Below are positions 1-12,741 of a DNA stretch of 64,000 nt, one piece after another (positions within the stretch are counted from its first letter, which is position 1; each line of letters begins with the position of its first letter). The stretch lies in contig CALYLW010000546.1 of assembly GCA_944989445.1 (NCBI GenBank), positions 248,001-312,000 of the forward strand, given 5' to 3'. A program made the translations under genes and the position numbers. The notes beneath the pieces are model-generated. The model searched no databases, was not told the origin of the DNA, and worked only from the letters and a program-made list of their open reading frames with translations. The stretch is from Ampullaceana balthica (Eukaryota > Mollusca > Gastropoda > Lymnaeidae).

Positions 1-144
1 AGAAAAAGTTAACATATTTACATGATTACAATACCATAATAATTGATTTCTCCACATTTTCTTGATCAATTAATATAAATAATTTACCCAACAACATCGC
101 AACAGGAACAAAATTTAAGTTATTTGCTGATAATTGAATAATCG

Positions 145-350
145 ATAAATATAACACTGGACTATCGAACCGAGGCAGATCCCAAGTCGCGGGTTCGAGC
201 CCAGGTACTGGCAAGGCCTCTGGGGCATTGTACTGGCCACACATTCCCCTGCTCGTTAGTGGTGGCTAAAAAAACTTGTGAACGCTACATCACTTGCCCC
301 ATAGTCCGTCATAGACTGGAAAGGGGGGTCATCATCATCATAACAATTAA
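145..350 (+). mobile_element. tRNA-derived SINE-like unit
   Basis: A polymerase III B-box-like stretch (GGTTCGAGCC, 192-201) sits in a tRNA-like context with the reading GCGGGTTCGAGCCC. Downstream is an unrelated body and a short ATC-repeat tail near 330-345. That layout (tRNA head, body, simple tail) is typical of SINEs. I cannot define a clear A box or target duplication, so the boundaries are approximate. Confidence 0.45.
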
Positions 351-360
351 ATCATAACAA

Positions 361-585
361 GATAGCAAAATCTTACAAAAAGACTTAGATGAATTAATAA
401 AATGGAAAACTAACTGGAGTATGTCTTTCCACCCAGAAAAGTGTCAACTGTTAGTAACAAAGAAAAGGAAACAAATAAATTCAAAATATTTTATTCATGG
501 AAAACAACTAATCCAAACTAAAGATGCAAAATACTTAGGAGTAATAATAAATGAGAAACTATCATGGAATCCCCATGTCAAATGA
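361..585 (+). pseudogene. non-LTR reverse transcriptase fragment (CR1/jockey-like), interrupted
   Basis: The frame starting at 361 reads about 74 residues typical of a non-LTR reverse transcriptase just after the catalytic YADD region: [15 protein letters not shown], then FHPEKCQLL, then a HGK..AKYLGV..NEKLSWNPHV stretch (palm/thumb). It stops at 583-585, exactly where an unrelated TIR element begins. The same protein resumes after that element near 1058, so this is one retrotransposon split by a later insertion. No N-terminal endonuclease part is present. Confidence 0.75.
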
Positions 586-589
586 ATTT

Positions 590-1026
590 ATTAAATTACA
601 CAACCCGTAAAAACACAGTTTTTGACTATAAATCCCTTATATATATGAGACATAACTAAAAGTATTTATTATGTACAATATAATAAGCACCGCGACAAAC
701 ATTTACAGACTGAACGTGACTGAACTCCCCTTGCTGTAAAACTCGGGGATAAGGTCATCATTGGCTGGAGTGAACTCCAGTGACACGTTGAGGTCAACTA
801 TAGCAGACAGCTACATAGAGATAAACTAAAAATTAATTACTTAAATACGGTACATTGGATCGATCTGAAATTTTGATACAATGCATTGTTAGGTGACAAG
901 TCTATATGCAAAATTTCAACTCGATAGCATCACGGGAAGTGGGTCATTTTTTACTTTAGTTTTTCCGCCCGAACAAGAGAACACGACAAACAAGACAGTG
1001 AAGTGAATATAAGGGATTTAAAAATC
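590..1026 (+). mobile_element. ATAAGGG-family TIR element (copy 1)
   Basis: The left end carries CCCGTAAAAAC (604) followed by GACTATAAATCCCTTATAT. The right end is the inverted ATATAAGGGATTTA (about 1008-1020). The interior holds the family core: CGGTACATTGGATCGATCTG near 849, then GAAATTTTGATACAATGCAT, then AAATTTCAACTCGAT and CACGGGAAGTGGGTCATTTT. At least five related copies occur in this window (27.3, 27.9, 28.2, 34.4 and 34.9 kb). It interrupts a reverse transcriptase frame, so it is younger than that element. It has no coding capacity and is probably non-autonomous; its superfamily is not assigned. Confidence 0.7.
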
Positions 1027-1057
1027 AAACAAAAGCTTGGTCTTTATATTACAGATG

Positions 1058-1560
1058 TAATAAGAATATATAAAACTAAAATGCTACCTCACTTTGGCGA
1101 GACCTGTACTAGAATATGCATCTTCTATATGGGACCCATCCACCAAAGAAAACATTGATAAACTAGACCAAATTCAAAAAGGAGCTGCCAGATTCATTAC
1201 TGGAGAATATTCAAAACTGCCTAGAATAACATCATTAGTTAAATCATTAAACCTTGAAACACTAGAGGATAGAAGAACCAAGAGCAAAGTAGTAATTATA
1301 CATAAAGCAATTAATTCTAATTTAGAAATACGACACAAAGATAACTTATACAACCTTCAGATAGACATAGGGATAAAAACACTTTTCTTATTTTGTATGC
1401 AAGAAAAAACACAAATTCTCATTCTTCCCGTCCGGAATTTGGGCGTGGAATGGGTTGCCTGAAGAAACCAGGAACTTTATCAATATTTAAAATTCTAATA
1501 AGAATGCAGGACTATACACAAACCTTCGATAAGCGTAGGGCGCAATAATCTTCTGTATAG
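1058..1560 (+). pseudogene. non-LTR reverse transcriptase C-terminus and 3' end
   Basis: Reads RPVLEYASSIWDPSTKENI, then DKLDQIQKGAARFITGEYS, then LVKSLNLETLEDRRTKSK, the conserved C-terminal thumb/connection segment of CR1/jockey-class ORF2 proteins. The ATG-less frame runs to about 1462. The 3' part is frameshifted relative to the better copy at 52.0 kb. The sequence GCGCAATAATCTTCTGTATAG (1540-1560) is shared with the 52.5 and 52.8 kb copies and marks the element's 3' untranslated end. It is the continuation of the fragment at 361-585. Confidence 0.8.
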
Positions 1561-1962
1561 AAGTGGATTTCTTTTTATCAGCATTGCTTGATGAAGTAGA
1601 ATTGTTTCAATTGGTCAGAATCATGGCAGATACATGGTTTTAAGGTGCCTCATAGAAAGAGGACCCTGGTCAGCCCTTAAGTAAAATCCAGCACTGTTAA
1701 AGATGGAAAAGTTAGGTTCTCTAATGTTTCAAACACAAGGTCAAAATACTTAGTTGGTGCAGTAATATGATGTCACAAAATCCTTTTCAAGCATCAAATA
1801 TAAATTATTATAGATATCCTCATATTTGTCATTTGTGCTGATTACTACACTGGTTACTATTTATAAAAGTAAAAAGCATCACTGATCCATGAGATACCTA
1901 AAGCATCTACCTTTATACTATTATAGATAGGGTCAGGTGGTTTTTTAAATTATTTTTATACT
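1561..1962. other. intergenic, nothing recognised
   Basis: AT-rich sequence with no convincing reading frame, repeat or TIR pair. It separates the retrotransposon 3' end from the hAT target duplication at 1963. Confidence 0.4.
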
Positions 1963-2160
1963 CACTAAGGCAGGGGTCGGCGAACAGGGGTTAACTACCC
2001 CATTTGGGGTAAATAGGGAATTCCTGGGGGTAAAACTAAAACAGTCTCATTTGGGAGATATAAAATCCACCAGATTTTAGTCTTTTAATATATTTTTTTT
2101 TATTTAAAAAAATTAAAAATCTTTCATGTGTATTTTTACAAGAGGCACTGTTTATTAATA

Positions 2161-2632
2161 CGATTTTTCGGCTTTTGCTATAGAGAGGAATCCCACAATA
2201 GAATTTAACCTCTGTATGATCCATGTATGAAACTAAATACAGTACTTTTGTCAGCAAAAGTTGCGAAATACACAACTTCTGCTTTGGCCGAAGGAACAAG
2301 TGCTTTCTTTTATAAATGAGAGTAAATTCTTTGCTATTCAGCTTGATGAGACCATTGATGTCAGTACTAATGCGCAGCTTATGGTATATGTTCGATACAA
2401 AGGTTTACAAACAATTGAAGAGGAAATGTTGTTTTGCGCACCCCTTGAACTACAAAGTCAAGAAATTGATATACATTGTATTCAAATTGAAGTTAATGAA
2501 TACTTTGAAAAAGTTAATTTAAAGACTATAGCTGTGTCTGTTGATGGAGTTCCAGCTATGTTGTGTCATGTAAATGGTTTTTCAGCTTTTGCAAGAGAGG
2601 AATCCCAAAATTGAAATTTACCCCTGCATGAT
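2161..2632 (+). repeat. internal duplication inside the hAT element
   Basis: The stretch at about 2163-2222 (TTTTTCGGCTTTTGCTATAG, then GAGGAATCCCACAATAGAAT) recurs at about 2575-2634 (TTTTTCAGCTTTTGCAAGAG, then GAGGAATCCCAAAATTGAAA). The two are roughly 410 bp apart in direct orientation. The first copy lies upstream of the transposase start region and the second inside it, so part of the element was duplicated during decay or internal rearrangement. Confidence 0.6.
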
Positions 2633-3590
2633 AAATCGTCAAGCATTTGGAACCTGAACTGGAGGTCGTCATGCATGATATTATCCAGATTGTAAATTTC
2701 ATTAAAGGACAAAGGACACGTACTGCAAACACGACTGTTTCATGATTGATGTAAAGATGGTGAGGCTGAATATATAGACTTAATATATCACACCAAGTTA
2801 CGATGGCTTTCATGTGGCAATGTTCTGAACAGAGTGTGGGCTCTGAAAGTTGAAACTTCAAACATTTCTGGCTGGTCAAAGCATGCACTGGTGGATAAGT
2901 CTACGAACTATTGTTGGGTTGCACATCTCCCATACTTAGCTGATATTTTTAGCATGTGAATGTGCTGAACAAAGAATTGCTTGAAAAAAATATCAATAAT
3001 GTACAATTACAGCCAGATAAAGGATTGCAGCATTTGGATTAAAGCTTTCATATTGGAAATGCAGAAGTAAACAAGTTAGCGGCCTTTTCAAAGTTGGCCT
3101 CGTACTTAGAAGATTGTGGAAATTTAACTTTTGACCACATCATCATCAAGGATATAGTTATCAGAAATCTTACCAAGCTCAAAGAGCTGTTCACTGTTTA
3201 CTTTCCGGTTATTGATTCGCATAAAATCAGTTGGGTTGTAGATCTATTTTGATGTGACATTGAGGATGTACCAGATGAGCCTCAAGGGTTGGCAGAGGCA
3301 CATCTTGAACTTCAGTCTAATGATGAGGCATGTATTGAATTTGCAAACAAAGCAGATCTGACACATTTTCGGATGTCAAATGCTGTAAAGGCTTTCAACA
3401 CTGCACATGATGATGCCGTTAAGACATAGCTGCCTTTTGCAACAATGTACCTTTTTGAACAAGGATTTTCCACTCTACTTAACATAAAAATAAAGCTGCG
3501 AAATTGACCCTGAAGACAGCATCCAACTTGCCCTGACATCAAAAAGCCCCAATTTAGATGGAATTGTGTCAAAAATGAAACATCATTTTT
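2261..3590 (+). pseudogene. hAT transposase (ZBED5/SCAND3-like), broken
   Basis: The catalytic RNase-H-like fold is recognisable: KFFAIQLDETIDVSTNAQL, then VYVRYKGL, EEEMLFCAPLEL, and DGVPAM where a functional enzyme has DGA.AM. Later frames read DDAVKT.LPFATMYLFEQGF.TLLNIKIKLRN, the typical C-terminal dimerisation end of this family. Stops and frameshifts separate the blocks (for example after 2614, and near 2947, 3040 and 3252). The N-terminal BED finger is missing. Not a functional gene. Confidence 0.85.
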
Positions 3591-4047
3591 TTTAAAAACT
3601 GAACTTTAATGAATGAGATTTAAAGAAAAAACCTCTGTGACAATATCAAACTTATAATTTATGGGGTTTTTTTTAAAGTAAATTTGTGTTTATCTCACTA
3701 TGTTGCATTATGTAAGATTTATCATTATTTCTAGAATGGCCGGGGTCGTTAGACTTGTAACCGATAAAACAATAATAATATATTTGACTGTTAACTTTTA
3801 TAATTGCACCAAAGGCACAATGCTTTTCAGGTCATTTTTAGACACTTGTCAGGCTTATAAAACTCAACAGATGCGTTTTCAGCTGCGGCTTAGCCCTAGA
3901 CCCGTTAGGGGGAAGAAGGGGCTTACAACGCTCCCAAAACGCCCAAGTGGTGTGGGCAGGACCTCACGCCTTCGGGGGTAACGGCAACAGAACATTTTAT
4001 AATTTGGGTTAATTGAGCAAAAAAGTTCGCAGACCCCTGCACTAAGA

Positions 4048-4861
4048 GTAATTTAAATTTATTTGGTTTTTATTAGTCTCAACCAAAATAAATTTACATT
4101 GGTGATTTAGACAATTATGTTTATTTTTGTTAGTGATTAAATAGTATTTTGCTGTCTGACTTACACATTTATATCAAAGGAAAGCACAATGTGTTCATTT
4201 TTGGAGTTCACTGAAACATCATTTACAAACCTAGAATATCTCTTGAATTAAAGGGCAACCTTGTCCAGCCAGATGAGAAAGTAAATAAATGGTGGAATGA
4301 TTTTTATTAAGCTAAATAAAAAAAACTTGATATTCAAAACGACGTTTTAGCTAATTGACTAATTTAGCTCACAACATAATGGATGAATTTAAATAAAACA
4401 AAAACTTCATGTTCTGAACATTGAGTTTCATTAGTTATGGTGACCTTCTAACATGGATGTTCTAATTATTCTGTTAATTATCGGTTGGCTTATCATTCTG
4501 CAAAAACTTCAGGCATTACTTCTTTTTTTTAAAAATATATATAATATTTAACATTTCATAATTCAATTAACTAATTAAGATATCACTATAAGATGGCTGG
4601 CGCCAACCATCAACTCTGGAAAACCTTGTAATAATGGACAAGTCTATATGGCACCAATCCCAGATTGGATTATTTGCTTCTTAAGACATTTTTTAAGACT
4701 AGAATTACTAGAATCTAATAGAAGTTGCATTAAAATTAAAAATATGTGTCATCTGTTTGCATTCTAACCATTCCACATGTTCTCAAAATACCTTGGATTT
4801 TCAAATACCACTAACGTAATTTTTACCTCTAATTCTGCCTTCATATTTCACAGAATATAAA
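4048..4861. other. intergenic, nothing recognised
   Basis: AT-rich sequence without a supported gene or defined element between the hAT transposon and the TIR element at 4862. Confidence 0.4.
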
Positions 4862-5216
4862 TAGGGATGTGACAGAGCTGATGAAAATCTGCATGCGGAT
4901 TTGGTCAACACTTGGCTAAAAGGGGGTATACCAAGGTGTCAGTCCCGTGCCCCCCCCCCATAACAACGAGGATTTTTAGCATTTCTTTTTGCATGAACAG
5001 CAGCATAAACTATTACAAAGCACAGGTAGCCACATTGTTGACGGTTTTTAAATTTTAGTTACGATTTCTACGGCAGTGTTTGATCTGAAAACGGTAATTT
5101 TTCAAATTCGAATCCGATGGAATTTTTTAATAAAAATCCGTCGGATTCGAATTTGCTCAAAAAACGTCGAAGTACGAATATCGTCGGATTCGAATTCGAA
5201 CTTCGTCACATCCCTA
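4862..5216. mobile_element. 355-bp TIR element (TAGGGATGTGAC ends)
   Basis: Begins TAGGGATGTGAC (4862) and ends GTCACATCCCTA (5216), a perfect 12-bp inverted repeat. The right third contains several copies of a TCGGATTCGAATT motif in both orientations. The flanks are AT-rich (AATATAAA / TTATAAAT), so no clear target duplication can be called. Size, TIRs and lack of coding capacity fit a MITE, probably hAT-related. Confidence 0.7.
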
Positions 5217-7480
5217 TTATAAATTTTAGTGCATGAACAAATGTCTGTTGTTCACAGTGGCCTCAGTAAGCCAAGAAAAGAACTAAACGCATGTTTATCA
5301 TACATAATTTTAATGCTAACACATACAAATACAATACACATTAAAGTGAAACATATTAAAAATATATGTTGCTATTAGCCACACAATTTCGCCAACTCAA
5401 TACTGGTTATACACATGAAACATGTATGTACAGCATTTATCACATGCTTTGTTTAAATTAATAAATTTGAAATATCTTGTGTTTCTATAATGTTGGTAAT
5501 ACCTGTTGTTTTTTCAGACTTAATATTTTTTATACTAAATGTGGTAGTCTTTAGCTTTGTTTAAAGACTGCTTATAGTCCAAAAGGCTATTTAAAAAAAA
5601 TATGTAACTGTAAAATAAATATTCTACTTAAGATATTTTATAAATATCATAAAATGGATTCTCCCAAAACAATTATTTTGTCTAAATACTAGAAGTGACT
5701 ATCACCTAAAAATTAAAGTAAAACAAGTTTCAAGTTTTCAGATGATGAAAATTATGTGGCTGAAATAATCAGCTAATTTATATGCAAAATGATTTCCTCA
5801 TGATGATATAATCGAAGGTACATAAAATCAATAACATTTATATATTTCATTTTCCATTGAAAATAGGTTTTAATAATAAAAGCACTCATTAAATTATTTA
5901 AATAATTCCTAATGAATCTTGTTAAAATTGTATGCGTTAAAGCAGCTTGTCATAATTTAAATTTGTCCTTGGTGAAATCTGGAAATTTGTTTGGAAAATT
6001 GTTTTGAAGCTGAAAACTTGTATTCTCGATTATTAATTGTGAATATTGAAACTTGTTGCCAGTGGAAAACCCCACAGGTGCCAAGACCAGATGCTTACCA
6101 AAGTTGGATAAGGATAGGGCAGCCATGAGAGTATTGTTATAAATCAAAAGTACTGAATGCTGTAGCGGGTCAATGAGCAATTTCCTTTGGCACAGATGTG
6201 GGGAAAATATAGATAAGGTGGGGAAGGAAAGACTACTGTGAGGACTTTAAAAATGTGAAAACTATATAGGACTTAGTTCAGAATGGATGGAGAGTATTAG
6301 AATTAGAGGAAAGTCTGGGAGGAGAACAGGGAGATGTAAATGTAAGAGTATAAAAGATGAACTATGGAGTTGGTGGATCAACTTAGGAAGTAGAGACCAG
6401 CTATGATAGTTGAACACCAGAGACAGTCTGAAATATAACATTAACATGACAGAAGGTCCAAAATCTAAATTTTTATTTCAGAGAAAATATATAATTTTTA
6501 AAGGTCATAAGTAATTTATGTATTTTTTCAGGATTTTTTTATATATATATTATAGATATTTTTACATCTATCAGATTTCAAGGACATCATCCTGAAATTT
6601 CAGGAGTCTGTAATAACCCCCATAATAGAAGAAAAGAAAGAAACATGAAAAGCTATATTTGTTTTTTACATGTGTTTGTTTTCTGATTGTTGCCGTTATT
6701 ATCAGAACTAAAGTACTGGTATTTGAAAAAAAAACTAGAGAGAAAAGGTGCTCAGCCATAAGTTAAGATTCTATAAATTAAATGATACATTTAGTCTTCA
6801 TTTTAACAATTTCTTTAACTTTAACCACATAATTGTCTGAGCTTTAATTATTTATAATGCACTAGTTATGAAGCACTGGATTATGTGGGATTTTACTCGT
6901 GTAAACAATGTAAGGACACATGCAGACTATGTACAAAACAGCACTCTACATTAACACCCATCTTATTTTCACTAAGACAGGGAGAAAGCTCAATGAGCAA
7001 AAGTTTCTACACTATGTAAAAGAAACTGTACAATTAATTAATAATAATACACTAAATAAAACTGAAAAGTTTCTGTATCATCTTAACAAGAGCTCGTATT
7101 ATCACAATTTTTAGGACTCAGCTTTTACTTTTGTATCACACATTTTGCTGCAACCTTGATGGCATCTGCAAAAGGATTTATCTAAAAAATTAAATACTAC
7201 AAAGTCAAATAATATCAAATCAAAATATAACTTTTTTTAAAAAAACAAGAGATTATTTGATTGGTTTACATAATTTAGATAACTGCAGGTATATGACTTG
7301 GAAATGAAGCTGTTTTATTGACTGAATCAATTTTAAATTAACCCTCTTGAAACTGAGACTTATTAACTGACTGCCAAAAAGATGGAACCCTTTTTACAAA
7401 CCAAGGACTTCACACACAAAATTATTAAAAAATAAACTAATTGCTTAAGAAAAAATAAATAAATATAATAATACATTATA
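5217..7480. other. 2.3 kb AT-rich intergenic sequence
   Basis: No gene, RNA or defined element found. A purine-rich patch lies at about 6190-6440 (GGAAGGAAAG, GGGAGGAGAACAGGGAG), and a short TA run near 6540. The frames here are short, low-complexity and lack splice-flanked conserved segments. Confidence 0.4.
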
Positions 7481-7691
7481 GGGGCCGTCCATAAAGTATG
7501 TCACGCTATTTTTGTACATTTTTACCCCCCCCCCTTAAGTATGTCACACTTTCGAACAAAAATGTTTTTTATTAACAAAATAATTGAAATTTAATCTAAA
7601 ACACCGTGACGTCATACAGGGTCGGACCCCCCCCCTCCCCCTGTCACACTTTCTTACACACCCCCCCCTCTGGAGCATGACGTACGGCCCC
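7481..7691. mobile_element. GGGGCCGTCC-family MITE (short copy)
   Basis: Starts GGGGCCGTCCATAAAGTATG (7481) and ends CATGACGTACGGCCCC (7691), inverted ends of a family also seen at 21.4, 29.0, 33.7 and 35.7 kb. The interior has poly-C tracts and a TGACGTCA palindrome at 7607-7614. It is flanked by TA-rich sequence (ATTATA / ATATAT), so a TA or TATA target is possible but unproven. 211 bp, non-coding. Confidence 0.75.
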
Positions 7692-7756
7692 ATATATAAT
7701 TTATTAAATATTATATATACATGTATTATTGTTGTAGGGAATTGAATCAATTAATA

Positions 7757-7868
7757 TGATCTTAATAAATGAAACTAAAATCTCAAAATGTATGCAACTC
7801 AGGACATCTCATTTGCATAAATGTTCAGATTTTAGTTTCATTTAAGATCATGCCAATGAGATATCCTG
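7757..7868. repeat. nested inverted repeats (hairpin)
   Basis: ATGATCTTAATAAATGAAAC (7757) and its inverse GTTTCATTTAAGATCAT (to about 7853) form arms of about 25 nt. A second pair, CAGGACATCTCATTTGCAT (about 7801) and ATGCCAATGAGATATCCTG (about 7850-7868), is also inverted but offset. This may be the remnant of a small foldback element. Confidence 0.55.
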
Positions 7869-7869
7869 C

Positions 7870-10800
7870 TTTGAAAAATTTATGCATGCAAGTTTTTAAA
7901 AAACTTTGGGGAAATTCATTGTTGTTACTGCATTTTTTGGGAACCTTCAAAACCAAAACAAACAAAATTGATTTAAAATGACAAATCATAAACTCTCAAT
8001 GGAAGCCAACCTTAAAATGGTGAGATTAAATGTAAAAAGAAGAGGCAACATGATTTGCTGGTACATTGACAATTTATATAATTGTTAACATTGTGTTTTG
8101 TTAACACTCCTTAGTTTTATAATCACTGTTGTTTTTGATATTTTGAATTAAAAGATCAGTGTTTTAGTTTTACCGTGACTAAACTCTGATCATTTTCAAA
8201 ACCACTGTTCATTTAATTGTAAGTTATCCATATTTTATAAACCATTACACACAAGTTCCACAAGAGAAGTTACAATGTGGCAGAAGTCTTTGCACGCCAG
8301 CAGGCATTGGACAAAGACTGGTGAACTGGCAATGACAAACTACAGCAGCTTGGCATATTGCAGTCATTAACAATGTAATCCATTCATTAATACCTAAAAG
8401 ACCAATCACAAGAACAGAGGTCAACATATAAAAAATGGATGCACTTAAGAAAGGACACCTGAAGGGGTCAACCTTGAGTTGCATCTCTTCCATTGTGTAA
8501 GACAAATTAAGAGAAAATAAGTCACAGAGGGACATGATCTTATACAAAATGGTCTCAAGGAGTTTGAGAAAGAATGTGCAGACATTGCAGCAAGAAAATC
8601 TGAAAATAAAAGAATACTACACAGCAAAGTGTGCATGTGTTTAGCAGAGTAAGAATTTTCTTCACAAGACTAACATGAACAGAAAAATCTGCATGGATAT
8701 AACTGATCCCACAGAAAATTTCACAATAATAATGTGTCAAATTTTAATTTAAGAAACAAAGAAAAAAGCCTTTTCCTTTTGTTTCTATGAATATTAGTAA
8801 AAGCCTTGTACATTTGGATTAATGCTGTTGGCGTTCAATAGAGATTACAGAGAGATTCTGGTGCCCCATGGCAAAAATACCTCTTAAATCCTCAACTTGA
8901 AGTCATCATATTTGCCCTCTAGCAAGGAAAGGAAACTTTCAAGCCATTGCAGTCTCCAAGACTCAATTTTGGTCTTCAAGATATCGTAGGAGGGAGCTCA
9001 ATGGCCCCAAAAAAAATCTACAGCATTTGGGAACAATATATAATGACATCCATGTATTTGGCATCATGGTTGCCTGTCACACAGTGATGACATTATTAGA
9101 GAGCAGATACCCATGCATAAAATGGACCAGCCCATGACACAACAGGAAGTCAAGGTTTGGCTAGAAGCCCACTTTAGGAAATAGTGCTCTAAGACTGAGC
9201 GTTAGATGACACATGACTGCTCCAACAAGACATGATCAAACAATGCCAAAGGTAATCACTGATCACAATGACAAGAAATAGACAAGGCCTTATTACACTG
9301 TACATGATTGAGGACTTAACACTTCTCAACGCTAAGCTGCCTGCATAACTAACTAATTAATGGACCAGGAATTCTAATCTTTGGTAATCATAGACAGGCC
9401 ACAACATGGCAGTAGACTAGAAGGGTCCCAATCTAGAAGCTTGTGTTAATGGACTAATTTGCGAAGATCACCCATTGAGACTCGCCTGTGACATGCTAGC
9501 CTGACCCTATATCTGTAAGAGAATGAATCATACTATTTCTCAGTAAATTAAGTACTGTATATGAAAATAATAAAAAAGCAAAATGTTTGATTCTCATTGC
9601 TAATAGTCCTTCCAAATAAAACCATGTATTCTGAGATTAATGTGTTAAGAGTAATAGTACTACATGTATTAGAGCACTTGTTTTATTAAAATATGACCAA
9701 AGAAATTGTGATGTATTACAATTAAAATATAACACGTGCACACAAAAAAATATACAAATTCTATAATTAAGAGGCATACTCTTTTTTTTCTTTTTTTTTA
9801 CAGCATACAAAATATTTTGTTCATTACAACCAACAGAATTAATTTATAATTCCTCTTTTTCAATTACTATTTCAACAGCTATAGAATATCCTTAACCTTA
9901 AGTCTATTTTCAGCCCCTGCTCTCTAATAAAAAAACAAAAGTTTTAAAATAAAACATATTAAAATGCGCCATGTGCTAATCTTTACAAGTTATACTTATA
10001 TTAGGGCTCAAAAATTTGGTAATTACATTTAGTAAGCAATGTTAAAAGACTTCAAAATAAAACAATCTAAATAATTTTTTTCTAAGATTCATGATTTATC
10101 AAAAGAAAATCCTGTATCAATTTAGTATTAAGACTTGTAATGAATAGATTAGATTTATTAATGAAAACATCTTATAATTTTTAAGAAAGCCTTTATAAGA
10201 CTATGCAAAATGGAATCCATATGAATACTGAATAACTAGTTCAGCATCATTATGATTAATGATTTAGTCACTAATTTAAGAAAACTGGGATCCTTAAGTG
10301 AGGATGCATAGTTGGGGTATGTTATTTTAAATAAGATGAACTATGATTTTGTCATGCTAAAAACTGCCATCTTTGATTCTGTTACTCTTTTCTTATGAAA
10401 ATGCAGTAAACATAAATACCTGAGATGAGATCTAAATAATTTATGAAGATTAAAAGCATAATACTGCACAAATTATAATAGCAACAAAAATTATTTGTTG
10501 AGAACAATGTGCAAAAAATGTAATGAACATATATTAAATATATAAATATTATGAATAAGAGAGATAGTAAAACAAACAAAAAACAACACAAAAAAAAGAT
10601 ATTAAAAGTTGCTAGAGCTTCCCCCAAGGGCAAGTCTTCTTGTCAGTAATGAAATTCCTTTAAAAGAATATGGATAATCCTTTCTATATTAGCTTGTTTG
10701 AACAAGTGATACTTCATTGTCCTATTTATGTTTTAAATATAAAGATTAAGATCTCCACCATTAGTATATGTAGATGAGCAGAAATTAAGAGTTTGTTGTG

Positions 10801-12619
10801 ATGATATTGAAAAATAACCAGTTCTGATCCTTTAAGTGGATAGAAGTCCAGATAAAAAATCACAGATTTGTTTCATATCTTCACTGAAAATAAAGTAAAA
10901 ACAGTGTGTCAGCTGCACCTCTCAATACAGTTCAAGGTTGCTCTGCACAAGAAGTAGTTGATAAACAGGAACTAATGTTTATAATTTAACAAGTATGTTA
11001 ATTAAATTAAAGGTAATAATTCAATGTGCTCTTAAAATAGAATTGTATGCCTCATGTTTTAAATTGCTTTTTAAAAAAAATCAATTATTTCAACTATGAC
11101 ATGAAATTTTATCACAGAACAAGAGGATGTAGAATGATTGGGATTGACACAATAGGCCAGAACAAGCCTTCTTCCAACTTCTAACAGATTCTGATGGAAA
11201 CATACCATGGAAATCAATTTTAGTAAATCAATGATATTATTAACACATTGCTTTAAATCTTAAATTGTATATTATTAGTTCTGGTCTTTACGTGGCTTGC
11301 TTTAAAAGGTACAGGACTGTATGAATAATTAAGATTTGACTAACAGAAAAATGGTTCAAAAACTTTTTATAGTACCTTATCGTGTTTGCAAATGGTGATC
11401 AAAATAGTAAGTATTATTAGGGGATGTTAATGGAGTATTATATATTAAAATGAGTAGTTGATAAAAAATGTTACATTTCATTTTAATATGTTCAAGTATA
11501 TAACTACAATTAATTGAATGAAAATAGCATTTTAAAGTTTTTTATAAATTATAATACTAAGTTCAAATTAGTTTTGGTTATAATAAGAAGGGAAGGTGGT
11601 ATCGATCAGTGATTCCCAATTAATCATTAAGTTAAATAAATTATGAAAAATTTTGTTTTTAATGTTTTATTATACATTGATAAATTAAATGGGCATATTA
11701 CTTTTAAAATTGTTCAATGGTACCACTCCAATAGCTGCAATTAAGTCCTAAATTTGATATTTTCTCAAACTAATGACATTTTTTTTAAATTTCAGATATT
11801 CTTCTCGTATTGATTTTTCTCTTTTAATTATGGAAGTCTGTTTCAGAAATAAATAAAATAACGCAAGAGTGTGTTTTGTTTTGGTCAAAACAATTTTTTT
11901 TTAGCAAGACAATAAAAAATAAGTTTACATGGCATGATACAAAATACCAAATTGTATTGAGGGATACAAAGCCTGTGATAATAAACCTAGTTTGTTGTAC
12001 AAAGCATATTCGCAGTGTGGTCAAAATATCAACTTCATTCTAGTCTTTATAAAGCATCAAGGCTTATACTGACTAAAAATGTTCTTATTCATGTGATACC
12101 GAGTGGACAGAGGAAACAACCTAATCCCACTCAAAAGTTGGTATGTTATTTTCACCTCAATGAAGTGGATAGTAGATAGTGCTTCAAAAATTAAGTTTTT
12201 ATAAAACCGGTTCCCTTTTTATTTAATTACTACCTATAAACAACATGAGATCAACTGAAATGCCACTCTTGTTTCCCTCCTTCAACGAAAATAACCTCAT
12301 TAGATCTATCCACACTTGTTTTAATCAATACCAGATACATTTTTACATAGTTTTCTCAGCACACAATTTTCCTGCATGAAACTAATCAGTGAAACTGCAT
12401 TTTGTTCAATTCTAATGGCTACGGCTACACAGTATCCACAAATTTAGGAATAATGCATGTAGGAAACACCACAAAATAAAATGAATCACAATAGTGTTAA
12501 GCCATTCTTTACAAATACATAAAGGCTAACAATTAGATATGTGGTCACCCAAGTATTTTAAAAATGTTTTCATATGATGCACACTTCACTAAAAAAAAAT
12601 GGAAACTGGGATTACTGTG
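7870..12619. other. 4.7 kb downstream of NEURL2, no gene recognised
   Basis: AT-rich. The part nearest 12619 would hold the NEURL2 3' UTR on the minus strand, but I cannot choose a polyadenylation site among the many TTTATT motifs. 8220-9540 is less AT-rich and looks like old transposon sequence, but no protein family could be read in any frame. Nothing else is supported. Confidence 0.4.
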
Positions 12620-12741
12620 CTAGGAGTTATCTCCTTCACAAAGAAAATGTATTACTTTTTGTGGCAGCGGGAGAGCTGAAAGCTGATGCTTTGATGTTGT
12701 CTGCAAGATAAGATCACGACAAGCATTCTGTAATGAACTCA
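12620..12741 (-). CDS. NEURL2: NEURL2 coding exon 3 (SOCS box)
   Basis: Acceptor TTTCCAG, then TG AGT TCA..., giving [19 protein letters not shown], then [20 protein letters not shown] and a TAG stop at 12620-12622. SLQ..CR.LI (BC box) and LPLP..(V/L)..FL (Cul5-box-like LPLP) are the SOCS-box hallmarks that bind elongin B/C and cullin. The exon lies 3.3 kb from exon 2, and the phase-1 junction creates a valine. Too small to stand out as an ORF; found by family continuation. Confidence 0.88.

Larger units (their letters stand above)
1971..4039 (+). mobile_element. complete but decayed hAT transposon with TSD
   Basis: The left end CAGGGGTCGGCGAAC (1971) and the right end GTTCGCAGACCCCTG (to 4039) are 15-bp inverted repeats with one mismatch. 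The flanking 8-mers CACTAAGG (1963-1970) and CACTAAGA (4040-4047) match at 7 of 8 positions, the 8-bp duplication expected for hAT. The interior encodes a broken ZBED5/SCAND3-type transposase on the plus strand. The 3' subterminal part (3826-3990) resembles 36010-36185, so a relative of this family exists at 36 kb. Confidence 0.88.

Noticed and set aside
8245..8740. Overlapping minus-strand frames with hydrophobic stretches
   Set aside because: Three mutually overlapping frames, none with conserved motifs or a consistent start; likely chance in decayed repeats.
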